NCBI GenBank assembly: GCA_014874365.1
Contig: JACWAH010000010.1
Location: 1 to 64,000, forward strand
Length of the DNA: 64,000 nucleotides
Source: Thermoplasmatales archaeon
GTDB taxonomy: Archaea; Thermoplasmatota; Thermoplasmata; Thermoplasmatales; Thermoplasmataceae
Direction: 5' to 3'
Part shown: one piece after another, positions 1 to 8,589 of the stretch
How the letters are laid out: every line of letters begins with the position of its first letter
How positions within the stretch are numbered: position 1 is the stretch's first letter
Translations under genes and position numbers: made by a program
The notes under the pieces: generated by a model
The model's input: the letters and a program-made list of their open reading frames with translations, nothing else
Databases searched by the model: none
What the model was told of the DNA's origin: nothing

Positions 1-646
1 CGATTTTTCCCTGAAAAATCAAGGAAATTCGGGAATAAATGAGAAGAAAACACTGTTAATGTGTGTATTTGCCCACGGTTCATCATTTATTGATCAAAAA
101 CCAGAGAATTCTGAAAGTTAATCGGAATCCTCTAAAATAAATGATCGGGTATCAGTATTTAAACTCTTGCAGAATTCCTGCTCTGTTTAACAATTCCCTC
201 CAACACGCCTGCTCATGTTCTGATCGTTTTCCATTTTTCTCCCGTTTTTTGATCAGTTCAGTGCCTTTACCTTTACAAGCATCACTTCAGCAGACACAGT
301 ATGATACGAAGTTTATTGGGAATATAAAAGTTGTTTGAATTCTTGTAAAAATTATGGGTAATTTGCTGAAGGAGAATTCTAAAAATGATGAAGCTGGATG
401 ATGTTTGATTGCATCCACAATTTAATGTGAATGAGGTTAGCCTGTTTTAAGAGGACATGGTTCTGGGACTTCACATTAATTCATTGTTGTAGAATAAAGG
501 TCTTAGGAACCTGTACTCCGCAGGCCGTAGTCTGACTCCCCCAGTGGTTTCCTATTAATTCATGAAAAAGAATTTCGGTGGTGATTTCTGTAGTTCCTCA
601 ATAAATTGAATTACGATCCAGTTAAAATGCAGAATTCACTCTCTGT
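1..646. other. Region without a convincing gene; decayed DNA
   Basis: No open frame here has recognisable protein character. The region holds one copy of an 85-bp dispersed repeat (46-130), followed about 30 bp later by a TATA-like stretch at 156-165. That is the same spacing as at the second copy, upstream of the surface-protein gene that starts at 18242. A lost paralogue of that gene is possible, but no coding remnant was identified. Confidence 0.4.
46..130 (+). repeat. Dispersed 85-bp repeat, copy 1 (inverted to copy 2 at 18316-18400)
   Basis: The reverse complement of this segment aligns without gaps to 18316-18400 with about 69 of 85 identical bases. The best-conserved core, reading on the plus strand, is TGTGTATTTGCCCAC. 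A TATA-like box follows about 30 bp downstream, as it does at copy 2. It could be a shared upstream regulatory region, a remnant of a gene duplication, or a mobile non-coding element. Confidence 0.75.
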
Positions 647-841
647 ATGACTAAAAGCATGATAGATTGCGAATCTTTTGGAGAAATAATCATATATACA
701 AGAAAGGGGGAACAGCGTATATTAGATCATACGACCACCGTTGATCTTTGCAGGAAAGCTCAGCAAGAAGGTACAGGAATAGAACAGATAATCAAGAGGG
801 AGATTGAACCTGACCTGAAGATGATCAAGTTTGTGGATTAA
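647..841 (+). CDS. Small hypothetical protein, 64 aa
   Basis: The frame runs from ATG to TAA and encodes a soluble, charged 64-residue peptide with a plausible beta-hairpin start and a helical middle. No family was recognised. There is no strong ribosome-binding site, and it lies in a degraded region next to a possible transposase remnant. It may be a real small gene or the tail of a lost one. Confidence 0.3.
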   Translation: MTKSMIDCESFGEIIIYTRKGEQRILDHTTTVDLCRKAQQEGTGIEQIIKREIEPDLKMIKFVD

Positions 842-893
842 TATTCAAGTCACAAAGAGGGTGAACGAAAGGAACGGTCTTTAGACGATAGGA

Positions 894-971
894 GGAATCC
901 TCGCGGATACTGAAAGAGCGTTCACCGGAGAGAATACCTCGATTGAGGCGGGAACGCCAAGATTCGGATAA
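894..971 (+). pseudogene. Possible TnpB C-terminal remnant with structured end
   Basis: One frame ends at TAA (969-971) and reads as a short tail containing TERAFTGENTSIEAG. This resembles the low-complexity C-terminal tails of IS200/IS605 TnpB proteins. The same DNA forms nested inverted repeats: GCGTTC (918-923) with GAACGC (952-957) around CCTC/GAGG (937-948). Nothing upstream in frame preserves the RuvC or zinc-ribbon motifs, so this would be only a stub. The resemblance was judged by eye and is weak. Confidence 0.25.
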
Positions 972-1033
972 CAGGGAGGTTGATCCCTTGCAAATATGGG
1001 GATAGCGCTTCAGGAATAACTGGAGAGAAAAAT

Positions 1034-1303
1034 ATGAGAAATATAAAGGTAAAGTTTGAGGGAAGAGTCCAGGGTGTATTTTTCAGGCGAAACGTATGCA
1101 ACCTCTGCTGGGATGTCAACGTTTCCGGATGGATCAGGAATATTCCTGACGGTACGGTTGAAGCCGAGTTCCAGGGGGAAGAGGCCACCATAAATAAACT
1201 GCTTGAAACCCTTACTGGAGAATTCATGGGTGCGTTTATTTCAAACAGGATTATTACCGAGTTACCGGTAAAGGACGTGAACAGGTTTACGATCCTTAAA
1301 TAG
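1034..1303 (+). CDS. acyP: Acylphosphatase
   Basis: It hydrolyses the carboxyl-phosphate bond of small acylphosphates such as acetyl phosphate or 1,3-bisphosphoglycerate in the cytoplasm. The 89-residue protein matches the usual 90-100. It has the family signatures: GRVQGVFFRR near the N terminus, with the Arg that binds phosphate, and SGWIRNIPDGTVEAEF with the catalytic Asn and the second signature. The start at 1034 follows a GGAGAG ribosome-binding site (1022-1027). A longer in-frame extension from 980 has no family counterpart. It stands alone, with fragments on the left and an oppositely oriented DsrE-like gene on the right. Confidence 0.93.
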   Translation: MRNIKVKFEGRVQGVFFRRNVCNLCWDVNVSGWIRNIPDGTVEAEFQGEEATINKLLETLTGEFMGAFISNRIITELPVKDVNRFTILK

Positions 1304-1466
1304 GGTCAGCGGATGCGTTCACTTCCCCCTTTTAATGATGACCCAGATCCTAAAGGGTGTAGTTGAACGACGTTGACGGAATATTACTGATATACTCCTT
1401 GAATCTGGAACGCTTTTATTCCTGCTATTCCAGGGCCACTTCTGATTTTTTAATTCAGGGACAGAT

Positions 1467-1817
1467 TTAGAACGTGAGTACCTGGAAGTCATTATTTATC
1501 AGGGAACTGATTTTTGCCCCCACATATTCCACTTCCAACCCTAATCCTGCCAGTTTTGGCGTTATTTCGTTCCTGTCGGATACTGCCTTGCAGGCTACCG
1601 GTGTGATGCCGAGATCAATAGCCTGCTTCAGGAATGCTGTGACCTGACTTCCTGACTCTGAACTTGCGATCATCTTTTCGCTTGGCCCAAAAAATATGAG
1701 CTCAACATTTTCAATCCATTTGTTTTTCTTCGCGTTAACTGCATACATCATCCCTGTGAGTGCTTTGTCCATCGCCTCTTCACCTGAAGAAATGATCACA
1801 AGTAGTCCCTTTGCCAT
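1467..1817 (-). CDS. DsrE/DsrF-like family protein
   Basis: This 116-residue soluble protein begins MAKGLLVIISSG and contains the DsrE-like pattern: a first strand, a Gly/Ser turn, a helix, then VELIFFGPS and a LGITPVACKAV segment that carries the single Cys of the family's sulfur-transfer position. Family members carry sulfur or act as small regulatory partners. The exact role here is unknown. The start at 1817 is preferred because an AT-rich TATA-like stretch is centred about 26 bp upstream (near 1844), giving a leaderless transcript. It is monocistronic. Confidence 0.7.
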   Translation of the reverse strand: MAKGLLVIISSGEEAMDKALTGMMYAVNAKKNKWIENVELIFFGPSEKMIASSESGSQVTAFLKQAIDLGITPVACKAVSDRNEITPKLAGLGLEVEYVGAKISSLINNDFQVLTF

Positions 1818-1901
1818 GGTTATCCATAGCAAATTGGGATAAATAAATAATGAAGCTGTTGTGTTTCAGGGTGCATATAAATCAAACCTTTCCAAGACTG
1901 T

Positions 1902-2156
1902 TTACCTCCTGCATTTTTGCGGCAGTATGCAGCGGTTCATTCCCAACTCAGGCTGCATCTGTTTTGCCATAGCCAGATACGATACGTCAATTGCATTTTG
2001 GGTTTGGCTGAAGACGATCCATAATAACGTGATCGTTGTTACGGAAGAACCAGTTGAGGATATGAAAACAGCAAGATAGAGTGAAAGATAACTCCCGTTT
2101 CCAAGAGTTTTCAGTATAGGGGATTCAGAGCTTGCCATATTCTGCGTATATTTCAC
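1902..2156 (-). pseudogene. Truncated major facilitator superfamily transporter
   Basis: The 84-residue frame begins like an MFS_3/EntS-type exporter: a short cytoplasmic N terminus, then a first membrane segment reading SLYLAVFISSTGSSVTTITL with the typical SxxTxxxLxW pattern. After about residue 65 the similarity stops and the frame runs into unrelated sequence and a stop. Eleven or so membrane segments are missing, and no continuation was found in the other frames toward 1833. It is read as the stub of a lost transporter. Confidence 0.55.
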
Positions 2157-2356
2157 GCATACTCTAATGGCAATAAATTTAGACGTCGTTGGACAAAATA
2201 ACGTCTGCTCCAGCCTGTATCGAACTTCATTCTGGGGGTCACCGTAAATCCTGAAAGTTCTCTCAGCATAGTTGAGAGATCATGGTGCAGATAGTTTACT
2301 GTTGAAGGGAAGGCAAGATTTTTATGTGATTATGTCGATAAGAAAGAGATCAGGTT
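2157..2356. other. Intergenic region upstream of tag
   Basis: No gene is visible. An AT-rich stretch (ATTTTTATG, about 2314-2322) may be the TATA element of the glycosylase gene that starts at 2357. Confidence 0.3.
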
Positions 2357-2932
2357 ATGCAAGAACTGAAAAGGTGTGAATGGGTTTCTCTTTCAGACCC
2401 GCTTTATGTGAGATATCATGACGAGGAATGGGGTGTCCCGATCCATGAAGAGAATAAGTTGTTCGAATTTCTTGTTCTCGGAGGCGCACAGGCCGGACTG
2501 AGCTGGAAAACTATTCTTTCTAAACGGGAAGCTTACAGGAAAGCCTACGAAGGTTTCGATCCCGGAAAGATTGCACCCTGGGGGGATAAGGAGGTAAATA
2601 GACTGCTTTCAAATCCAGGAATAATTCGAAATAAACTCAAGATCCAGTCATCGATAAGGAATGCGAAATCTTTCCTGGAAGTACAGAGAGAATTCGGGTC
2701 TTTTGAAGCTTACATCTGGAAGTTCGTAAATTTCAAGCCGAAAGTAAATGGATGGGTTAACGTAAAAGATATCCCTGCCAAAACGCCGTTGGCTGAAGAG
2801 ATTAGCAAGGACCTGATAAAACGCGGTTTCAGGTTTGTTGGCCCTACGATCAGCTACGCTTTCATGCAGGCTGCAGGAATTGTGAACGACCACGTTGTCC
2901 ACTGTTTCAGGTATCGTGATCTAGTTAGCTAG
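2357..2932 (+). CDS. tag: DNA-3-methyladenine glycosylase I
   Basis: It removes 3-methyladenine from alkylated DNA, starting base-excision repair. The 191 residues match the family length. The zinc-snap ligands of the family are present: Cys7, His21, His179 and Cys183. So are the YHDEEWGVP and QAGLSW motifs and the helix-hairpin region ending RGFRFVGPTISYAFMQ. One residue is unusual: the conserved Glu just before the QAGLSW motif (Glu38 in the E. coli enzyme, part of the base pocket) is Gly here (LVLGGAQAGLSW). It stands alone and is followed by the convergent site-2 protease gene. Confidence 0.93.
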   Translation: MQELKRCEWVSLSDPLYVRYHDEEWGVPIHEENKLFEFLVLGGAQAGLSWKTILSKREAYRKAYEGFDPGKIAPWGDKEVNRLLSNPGIIRNKLKIQSSIRNAKSFLEVQREFGSFEAYIWKFVNFKPKVNGWVNVKDIPAKTPLAEEISKDLIKRGFRFVGPTISYAFMQAAGIVNDHVVHCFRYRDLVS

Positions 2933-3010
2933 ATTGCTCAAGCATGTTTTAATGCACGAAAATTACGGGTGGAGTCCTGAATCGGATGAAGACGCGTTGT
3001 AGAAAAACCC

Positions 3011-4129
3011 TCATGTCGATATTGGGACTGCAGTGAAGGAAACTATAAACATGAAAAGTGCAAAAGCACCGATTGCAACGTCTATCCATTTCAGTTTTGA
3101 GTAATCGTCCAGTGGAGGCGGGTGGGATACTCCCATGAAAATCACAAATAGTGCTAGAAACAGCCAGCCATCATAGTTGTAGAAGAAAGAGATGAAAATC
3201 AGCAACATAACGATAAGATACCCAACATAGTTGGAAGCTTTTCCCATGATTCCCCTGATGATGTGTCCCCCATCCAGCTGGCTTACTGGCAGAAGGTTCA
3301 TGGCTGTCGCGAAAATTCCTACCCAGACCGAGAATACCATTGGAAAAGTATGGGACATGGCCTCAGGTAATGCAGGCAAACCGAGCAGGTGGTAGATATA
3401 CGGGAAATTTATAGTAAAACCAGGAGAAGGGGTCGTCACAGTATGTATCACGCCGGATAGATACTGGGCGACAAATAGCAGAGGCACCGATGTTAAAAAC
3501 CCAACAATCGGCCCTGCAGCTCCAATTTCGGTCATCGCCCTTTTGTTTGGTATGGGATCCCTGAGGGAGATGAATGCTCCAAACGTCCCAATGGTGAGCG
3601 GGAACGGTATAAAGAAAGGAAATGATGCCTTAACTTTATAGTGTTTGGCAACGAAATAATGCCCAAGTTCATGCAATCCCAGAATCAGCATTAGAGGTGC
3701 GGAAAAGAAAAGAAAACCGTACAGAATCCTCATCGCAGTGGTGGTCGCGTATGCGTATGAGTACATTGTGCCAACGTATATTGTGGACGCGAGAGTGAGG
3801 AAAAACAGTGTGAGGTTTACTGCATTGCTCCTGTAACTTGCAGGCGGCCTCTTTGAAACGGTTATGCTGTTTTCCGCGTCATGGTTTATGAACGGTATAA
3901 ATCCTCTGGGTACCAGTTCCTGGCGAAGGTCGTCAAATTTCGCTACGAAATCGGGGTTATCTGAATCAAGGTAAAAGAAGATGACGCTGACAGGGCTGAC
4001 ATGTGCTTCATAAGTGACAATGTGCCTGTTGACCGCTTCAACTACGAATTCCAGTTCTTCAGATTTGACCTTCCCTGTCAGGTTAGTTTCCATTTTAGAT
4101 TGTACTTTTCCCCAGGCTAACGGAATCAT
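3011..4129 (-). CDS. Site-2 protease family (M50) intramembrane metalloprotease
   Basis: A polytopic membrane zinc protease that would cleave substrates within the membrane. The 372 residues hold a soluble N-terminal domain (about 1-100), then membrane segments with HELGH (His153, Glu154, His157) and the third-ligand motif NLLPVSQLDGGH (Asp286). FGAFISLRDP and GAAGPIVG are also typical of archaeal M50 proteases. The start at 4129 follows an AGGAAA stretch; Met13 (4093) is a second candidate. No PDZ domain is visible. The gene is convergent with tag and divergent from the CoA-transferase gene. The substrate is unknown. Confidence 0.88.
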   Translation of the reverse strand: MIPLAWGKVQSKMETNLTGKVKSEELEFVVEAVNRHIVTYEAHVSPVSVIFFYLDSDNPDFVAKFDDLRQELVPRGFIPFINHDAENSITVSKRPPASYRSNAVNLTLFFLTLASTIYVGTMYSYAYATTTAMRILYGFLFFSAPLMLILGLHELGHYFVAKHYKVKASFPFFIPFPLTIGTFGAFISLRDPIPNKRAMTEIGAAGPIVGFLTSVPLLFVAQYLSGVIHTVTTPSPGFTINFPYIYHLLGLPALPEAMSHTFPMVFSVWVGIFATAMNLLPVSQLDGGHIIRGIMGKASNYVGYLIVMLLIFISFFYNYDGWLFLALFVIFMGVSHPPPLDDYSKLKWIDVAIGAFALFMFIVSFTAVPIST

Positions 4130-4433
4130 TCACATTTCCTGTTCCTTGACCCTCTGGGGAATTCTTTGCAGGTCGCTGATCGGGATTTCACAGCCCGGGA
4201 TCACACCGGCTGCTCTGCCCGGAGCCCATAAGACTCTGCAATCTATAGTCCCACGTCGTCGTATTCATTCATGCATTCGTGAATACTATTGAATGGGACG
4301 GTTCACAATCTATCTTTTAGTATTAAAACTGTCTGAGTCCCAACTGGTATGTATGAACGAATGTGTGCAATCCACCTGCTTACATAATAGGTCAAACCTT
4401 AATTACTAAAGCTGAGATTCGTAGAAGGTTTCC
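4130..4433. other. Divergent promoter region between protease and CoA-transferase genes
   Basis: No gene is supported here. A TATA-like CCTTAATTACTA (about 4398-4409) is centred close to 26-30 bp before the start at 4434, which suggests a near-leaderless CoA-transferase transcript. Confidence 0.45.
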
Positions 4434-6053
4434 ATGAACAAGGTTTCTACAGACAGTGCAGACCTCTCCCTTATATCTTCTATTCCCGACAGGGCTGTGG
4501 TCGCCATATCCGGTTTCAACATGGCCACGACCCCGGAATACTTAATCCGGGGGCTTTACAAAAGATACAAGGACACAGGGCACCCAAAATCAATATTCAT
4601 AGAGACCGATGCGCTTCCAGCTGCTCCTGGAAGAGCTTTAGATGCCGTTTTTGAAGAAATGTATGAGAATAATGACTTTGATTTCATAAGGGGGATGCTG
4701 ATCCCTTTTCTCGGCTTTTCACCCTGGATGCAGAAAGCTACGCTCGACAACAAAGTTGCCATCTATGGCTGGCCGATTGGCGTAACGGTATACTGGTTCA
4801 GGGAGATAGGTTCGGGAAGGCCAGGACTGCTTACCAGGATTGGTGTTGACACGTTCCTGGATCCAAGGAACGACTCCGGCGCGATGAACGCAAAGGCCAA
4901 GGAAGAAAAGGAATGCACTGTTACGCTGATGCCCATAGACAAAAAGGAATTCCTGCTCTACAGGGCGCCAAAGCCGGAATTCGCACTTATACGTGTTACT
5001 TCTTCGGACAAGCTGGGAAATCTCACCATGGAAGATGAGGCAATCAGGGGTACAGTGTTCAGCATTGCACAGGCAACGAAGGCGATGCCGAAAAGAGGGA
5101 GGGTTATTGCACAGGTCAGGCGCGTCCTTGAGAACGGGATCATGAACCCGAGACAGGTGGAAGTCCCTTACCCTCTGGTGGATCAGGTGGTTGTGTCCCC
5201 TGCAAAATACCACTGGCAGTCCTCCAGCTTTGAGTACGATCCCAGGGCATCACTCAAACTGCCTGGTGAGGTTCTTCCTGAATCGTTGCTGAACCCAACC
5301 CATTCTAAAAGTACCGTGGATCAGTCAATAGTGGCTAGAAGGGTGCTTTCCGACCTGGTCGATCTGTGCAACAAACATGACGGTCCCTTGCTTATCAACC
5401 TGGGCGTGGGCATTCCCGCCACGATCTCACCAATGCTGGAAAAGGCAAAGCTTTCTGACAGGATCATAACAGTTGTAGAATCCGGACCATGGGGGGGGTT
5501 AGCACTGGGAGGTGTTGATTTTGGTGTTGCTCTTGGCGCGTTCGCACTGTCAACCATACCGGACATGTTCTCGAACTACGAGGGAGGAATTATTGACTCT
5601 GCTGCGCTTGGGTTCCTGCAGGTCGATCAGGGAGGCAACGTGAATTCCTCCTTCATTTCGACCAAACTCACCGGTCCCGGCGGTTTTCCGGTTATAGCTG
5701 AAGGAGCGCCGAGAATATACTTCGCTGGAACTTTCACTGCAGGACATGGGAAATACCGCATTGAGGATGACAAGTTCGTCATTGATCAGGACGGGCCGAT
5801 TGTCAAGTTTGTGAAGAAGGTGGAGAAGACATTTTTCAGCGGAAAGGAAGCCATGAAGAACGGCCAGGAAGTTTTCTACGTTACCGAAAGAGCGCTTTTC
5901 AGGCTCGGCGAGAATGGTCTTGTTCTTGAGGAGATTGCCCCTGGGATAGACGTGGACAGGGATGTCCTGAAGAGAATGGAGTTTGAACCAAAAATTAGCT
6001 CCGACCTGAAGGAATATGATCTGGGAATCTTGAAGGACGACTGGCCCCCCTGA
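4434..6053 (+). CDS. Family I CoA-transferase (acetate/3-oxoacid type, fused subunits)
   Basis: It moves CoA between acyl-CoAs and free carboxylic acids through a glutamyl-CoA thioester. The 539 residues contain both halves of the two-subunit enzymes in one chain, as in the acetate CoA-transferase YdiF group. The alpha-like half covers about 1-290. The beta-like half carries NLGVGIPATI and VVESGPWGG, in which Glu349 is the expected catalytic nucleophile. Later motifs (EGGIIDSAALGFLQVD, GPGGF, GPIVKF) also fit. It is a single gene between divergent and convergent neighbours. The natural acid is not evident from context; acetate, propionate or a branched acid are all possible. Confidence 0.87.
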   Translation: MNKVSTDSADLSLISSIPDRAVVAISGFNMATTPEYLIRGLYKRYKDTGHPKSIFIETDALPAAPGRALDAVFEEMYENNDFDFIRGMLIPFLGFSPWMQKATLDNKVAIYGWPIGVTVYWFREIGSGRPGLLTRIGVDTFLDPRNDSGAMNAKAKEEKECTVTLMPIDKKEFLLYRAPKPEFALIRVTSSDKLGNLTMEDEAIRGTVFSIAQATKAMPKRGRVIAQVRRVLENGIMNPRQVEVPYPLVDQVVVSPAKYHWQSSSFEYDPRASLKLPGEVLPESLLNPTHSKSTVDQSIVARRVLSDLVDLCNKHDGPLLINLGVGIPATISPMLEKAKLSDRIITVVESGPWGGLALGGVDFGVALGAFALSTIPDMFSNYEGGIIDSAALGFLQVDQGGNVNSSFISTKLTGPGGFPVIAEGAPRIYFAGTFTAGHGKYRIEDDKFVIDQDGPIVKFVKKVEKTFFSGKEAMKNGQEVFYVTERALFRLGENGLVLEEIAPGIDVDRDVLKRMEFEPKISSDLKEYDLGILKDDWPP

Positions 6054-6055
6054 TC

Positions 6056-6068
6056 CTTTTTTTATTGA
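6056..6068 (+). terminator. T-rich tract after the CoA-transferase gene
   Basis: A run of seven Ts (CTTTTTTTATT) directly follows the stop codon, like the oligo-T termination signals of archaeal RNA polymerase. Confidence 0.4.
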
Positions 6069-6163
6069 CCAAGAAGGGGATCAGCCTTGCTTTTTTCCTG
6101 GCCAGCGCCCTTGGATCAATGAGCTTTCGCAAAGCGTCTGATCCAACCCGCCTGTTGATCTTC

Positions 6164-7249
6164 TCACTGCATTTTCAGAGAAACGCTCCTCTCTAAAAAA
6201 TTTCCGTATTCCAGTGCAGCTTCCTTCAAACCATCCTTTTCGCTCCTTTGAAGTGTCCTGAAAGGTTTTACGAAAACTGAAGTTTCCTTGCCCAGCGGCT
6301 TGCTTCTCCATGTTCCCGCGACCTTCCCATCGATAACAAGTGTAGGTTTGAAGACACCGTTTGAATGAATAACGCTTTTGTCGGTGTCTTTTACAAAGAG
6401 GTGGCCCCGATCACTGTAACCCAGAACATATTCGTCATATGCCGGCAGGAGTTTCACCGGCAGCTCTGTCTCCTTTTCCGTATCATGCCGCTTCCCGAAG
6501 TAATATGTATTCTTTCCGGCGGACTCCGACTCCAGCCCGGTTGAATTTTCTTCCAGAGCCGGCCTGATCTCCTTCATCGTTAACCCTGACCACCAGGAAA
6601 AGTCCCGGGCATTTGCCGGCCCATGGCTGGTGAAATATCTTCTTGCAAGTTCAGAAACTGCTTCTTTTCTTTCCAGTTTTGCTGCGTCCGGTATCCACCT
6701 GTTCATCAACACAAATGTCTGCTCCCCGTCTATCTCTGGCCCGAAACATATCAGCCTATCCCATGCAGCCCGGTACAGCATGTGATAGCCAATGTTATTT
6801 GATCTGGTCTTTATGCCGCTGTCCTCCATCAGCCGGTACATCTCCTTCCTTGTGAGCATTTCCCTTTCCTGTAGTGCTTTGCTGAACAGGTTCTCGATGC
6901 TTTTCACAGTTGTATCTGCCAAACCAAGATGGCTGTCCCTTATTGATGCAGTTCTCGCAAGACCTGGAGAGAACAGGTCCATCATCCACCTCGCGTCTTT
7001 TCCGTGAGCCAGGTGCAGTGTTCCCCTGTTTAACCACGTCCTGACAATCTTGCGCCTTTCGATTGCGTCCTCCACGGTTGCCAGGGTTGTGCCGGAGCGG
7101 GAACGCAACCCTACAGCCCAGAGGGAATTCTGGTAATCCTGTCCCTGCATGCCACAAAACCTGGAAACTGCCTCTTCAGGGCTGAGACTGCCTTTAGCCA
7201 TGATGTGCTGGTTGATCATTCTTCGAGCAAGGATCTCTTCTTCTTCCAG
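6164..7249 (-). CDS. Winged-helix protein of the AlkZ/HTH_42 family; probable CTG start
   Basis: Members of this family include AlkZ and YcaQ, DNA glycosylases that unhook interstrand crosslinks or remove bulky alkyl adducts. Visible hallmarks are MQGQDY (Gln35 and Gln37 from the proposed start), equivalent to the catalytic Q-x-Q motif, the winged-helix segments, and KLLPAYDEYVLGY near the C terminus. The protein is about 361 residues, as usual. The only standard upstream start is TTG at 7285. However, a full AGGAGG (7256-7261) lies six bases before a CTG at 7247-7249, just where family proteins normally begin, so CTG is preferred. The lesion specificity is unknown. Confidence 0.8.
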   Translation of the reverse strand: MEEEEILARRMINQHIMAKGSLSPEEAVSRFCGMQGQDYQNSLWAVGLRSRSGTTLATVEDAIERRKIVRTWLNRGTLHLAHGKDARWMMDLFSPGLARTASIRDSHLGLADTTVKSIENLFSKALQEREMLTRKEMYRLMEDSGIKTRSNNIGYHMLYRAAWDRLICFGPEIDGEQTFVLMNRWIPDAAKLERKEAVSELARRYFTSHGPANARDFSWWSGLTMKEIRPALEENSTGLESESAGKNTYYFGKRHDTEKETELPVKLLPAYDEYVLGYSDRGHLFVKDTDKSVIHSNGVFKPTLVIDGKVAGTWRSKPLGKETSVFVKPFRTLQRSEKDGLKEAALEYGNFLERSVSLKMQ

Positions 7250-7285
7250 TGTACCCCTCCTGATTGATTGGGCAAAAGTTGACAA

Positions 7286-7578
7286 GGTTGATAAATGATT
7301 GCGTTACTCGACTGCTGAGCGGATGCAGGTGGTAGTTTGCCTGACATACTCTCCGAGCTAAAGCATCGGAGGTTACGGCCTGTTACGATACCGTCAGAGG
7401 AATAGCAGTCAGGAACGGGTCCAGAAGCTTGCACTCATCTCATGATATTCCTGAGTCCCTGGAACATGCAATTATGGCAAGAAAACTGCCTGGCAGCTAA
7501 CAACCGGAAAGATTTCGCGTCTGGATTATTCACGACTCCGGGATTGACCGGCATTGCCTATTTAAAATTAATCCAATG
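7286..7578. other. Gene-free stretch with transposon-end remnant
   Basis: No open frame with protein character is seen. The segment contains the hairpin-forming repeat at 7341-7374, which recurs at 53111-53144. It is probably the scar of a lost IS200/IS605-type element. Confidence 0.4.
7341..7374 (+). repeat. 34-nt IS200/IS605-like end remnant, copy A
   Basis: This segment matches 53111-53144 at 30 of 34 positions, in the same orientation. Its last 18 bases, GCTAAAGCATCGGAGGTT, are identical. It folds as CTCCGA (7351-7356) with TCGGAG (7366-7371) around GCTAAAGCA. A GCTAAAGC-type loop in a G/C stem is typical of the right ends and omega-RNA 3' regions of TnpB-bearing elements. No transposase is left nearby. 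Confidence 0.6.
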
Positions 7579-8454
7579 CTAAGCTGGAAGCAACCCAAAC
7601 TCTATCAGCATCTGTCTCACGACATCGTCTATTTTCGGTACTGGCCCAAAGAGTTTAGCCTGCAGCGTTGTATCGGCAACGTACTTCCCTGTCTGGAAGA
7701 ATCGCACCATGGCATCCATGTCTGCGTTGCCATATGATCTCATGGGCGAATATTTAATTTCACGGCCGAGCAATTTTCCCACAATCATCGCAAGTTCTGG
7801 CCCGGAGACTGGACGGTCGCAACCCAGGTCTATACGACGGCCCAGGGCCCTGGGCTCATCAACAGCAAGAGCCATGACGCGGGCTACCTCTCGTGCAGGG
7901 AGGTAAGTCATGCGTACGCCTTCCGGCGTGGGGCTCATTACCATCCCACTCTCTATTGCACTCCTCATCCAGGGCATCCCGATGAATGCTCCGGGTCTGA
8001 GCGAGACAAATGGTACTTTCTGATCGATCAACCGATCCTCGGTAACTTTCTTTGCCCAGAAATGAGGCACTTCCGGGGCCATGTTGCAGGATAATATGCT
8101 CAGGAAAACGAAACGGGAAACGCCTGCTTTCTTGGCCGCGTCTACCAGGTAGCTGTTTCCCTCTGTATCGGTGCGAAGGGAGTCTCCCTCCTTTCTATTT
8201 GAATAACCTATGGCTGAGGTAACAATAACAGAAACGCCATCAAGTGCAGAGTCGAGCGAGCTCCGATCAAGCAGATCACCCCTGACAATTTCAACCCTGC
8301 CTGCAGGCAGTTTGCTGATGTCGCTCCCCGGTCGCACAAGAGCCCTTACAGGTTTGCCCATTTCTATGAGCCTGTTGAGCACCAGCCCACCAAGATTTCC
8401 TGTAGAACCAACAGTTAGAACCAGTCCGCTCTTATCTGGGGATAACGAGGGCAT
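7579..8454 (-). CDS. NmrA-like NAD(P)-binding oxidoreductase (atypical SDR)
   Basis: A Rossmann-fold protein of about 291 residues with the dinucleotide motif TVGSTGNLGGLV near the N terminus, then ALVRPGSD, RGDLLD and a long NmrA-type C-terminal region (FVSLRPGAFIG, LPAREVARVMALAV). Such proteins are NAD(P)H-sensing regulators or reductases acting on nucleotide sugars or quinones. No classical catalytic Tyr-x-x-x-Lys was found. The start at 8454 is chosen because a TATA-like GTATAATATT (8473-8484) lies about 26 bp upstream. An upstream ATG at 8469 would lie inside that spacing. The substrate is unknown. Confidence 0.78.
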   Translation of the reverse strand: MPSLSPDKSGLVLTVGSTGNLGGLVLNRLIEMGKPVRALVRPGSDISKLPAGRVEIVRGDLLDRSSLDSALDGVSVIVTSAIGYSNRKEGDSLRTDTEGNSYLVDAAKKAGVSRFVFLSILSCNMAPEVPHFWAKKVTEDRLIDQKVPFVSLRPGAFIGMPWMRSAIESGMVMSPTPEGVRMTYLPAREVARVMALAVDEPRALGRRIDLGCDRPVSGPELAMIVGKLLGREIKYSPMRSYGNADMDAMVRFFQTGKYVADTTLQAKLFGPVPKIDDVVRQMLIEFGLLPA

Positions 8455-8589
8455 ACCTGAAAAAGTCATATCGCAATATTATACTTTCTGGTTCCCTGGA
8501 AAACCGGCGTTCCCTGTTATCCAATCCACTGTAACGCACACGAAAGTCCGATGAACCCAGAAAATGAAAGCTGATCAAGGAATTAATAA

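Noticed and set aside
4719-5213. A 164-codon minus-strand frame opposite the CoA-transferase gene
   Set aside because: It is a shadow of the CoA-transferase reading frame; no start signal or family.
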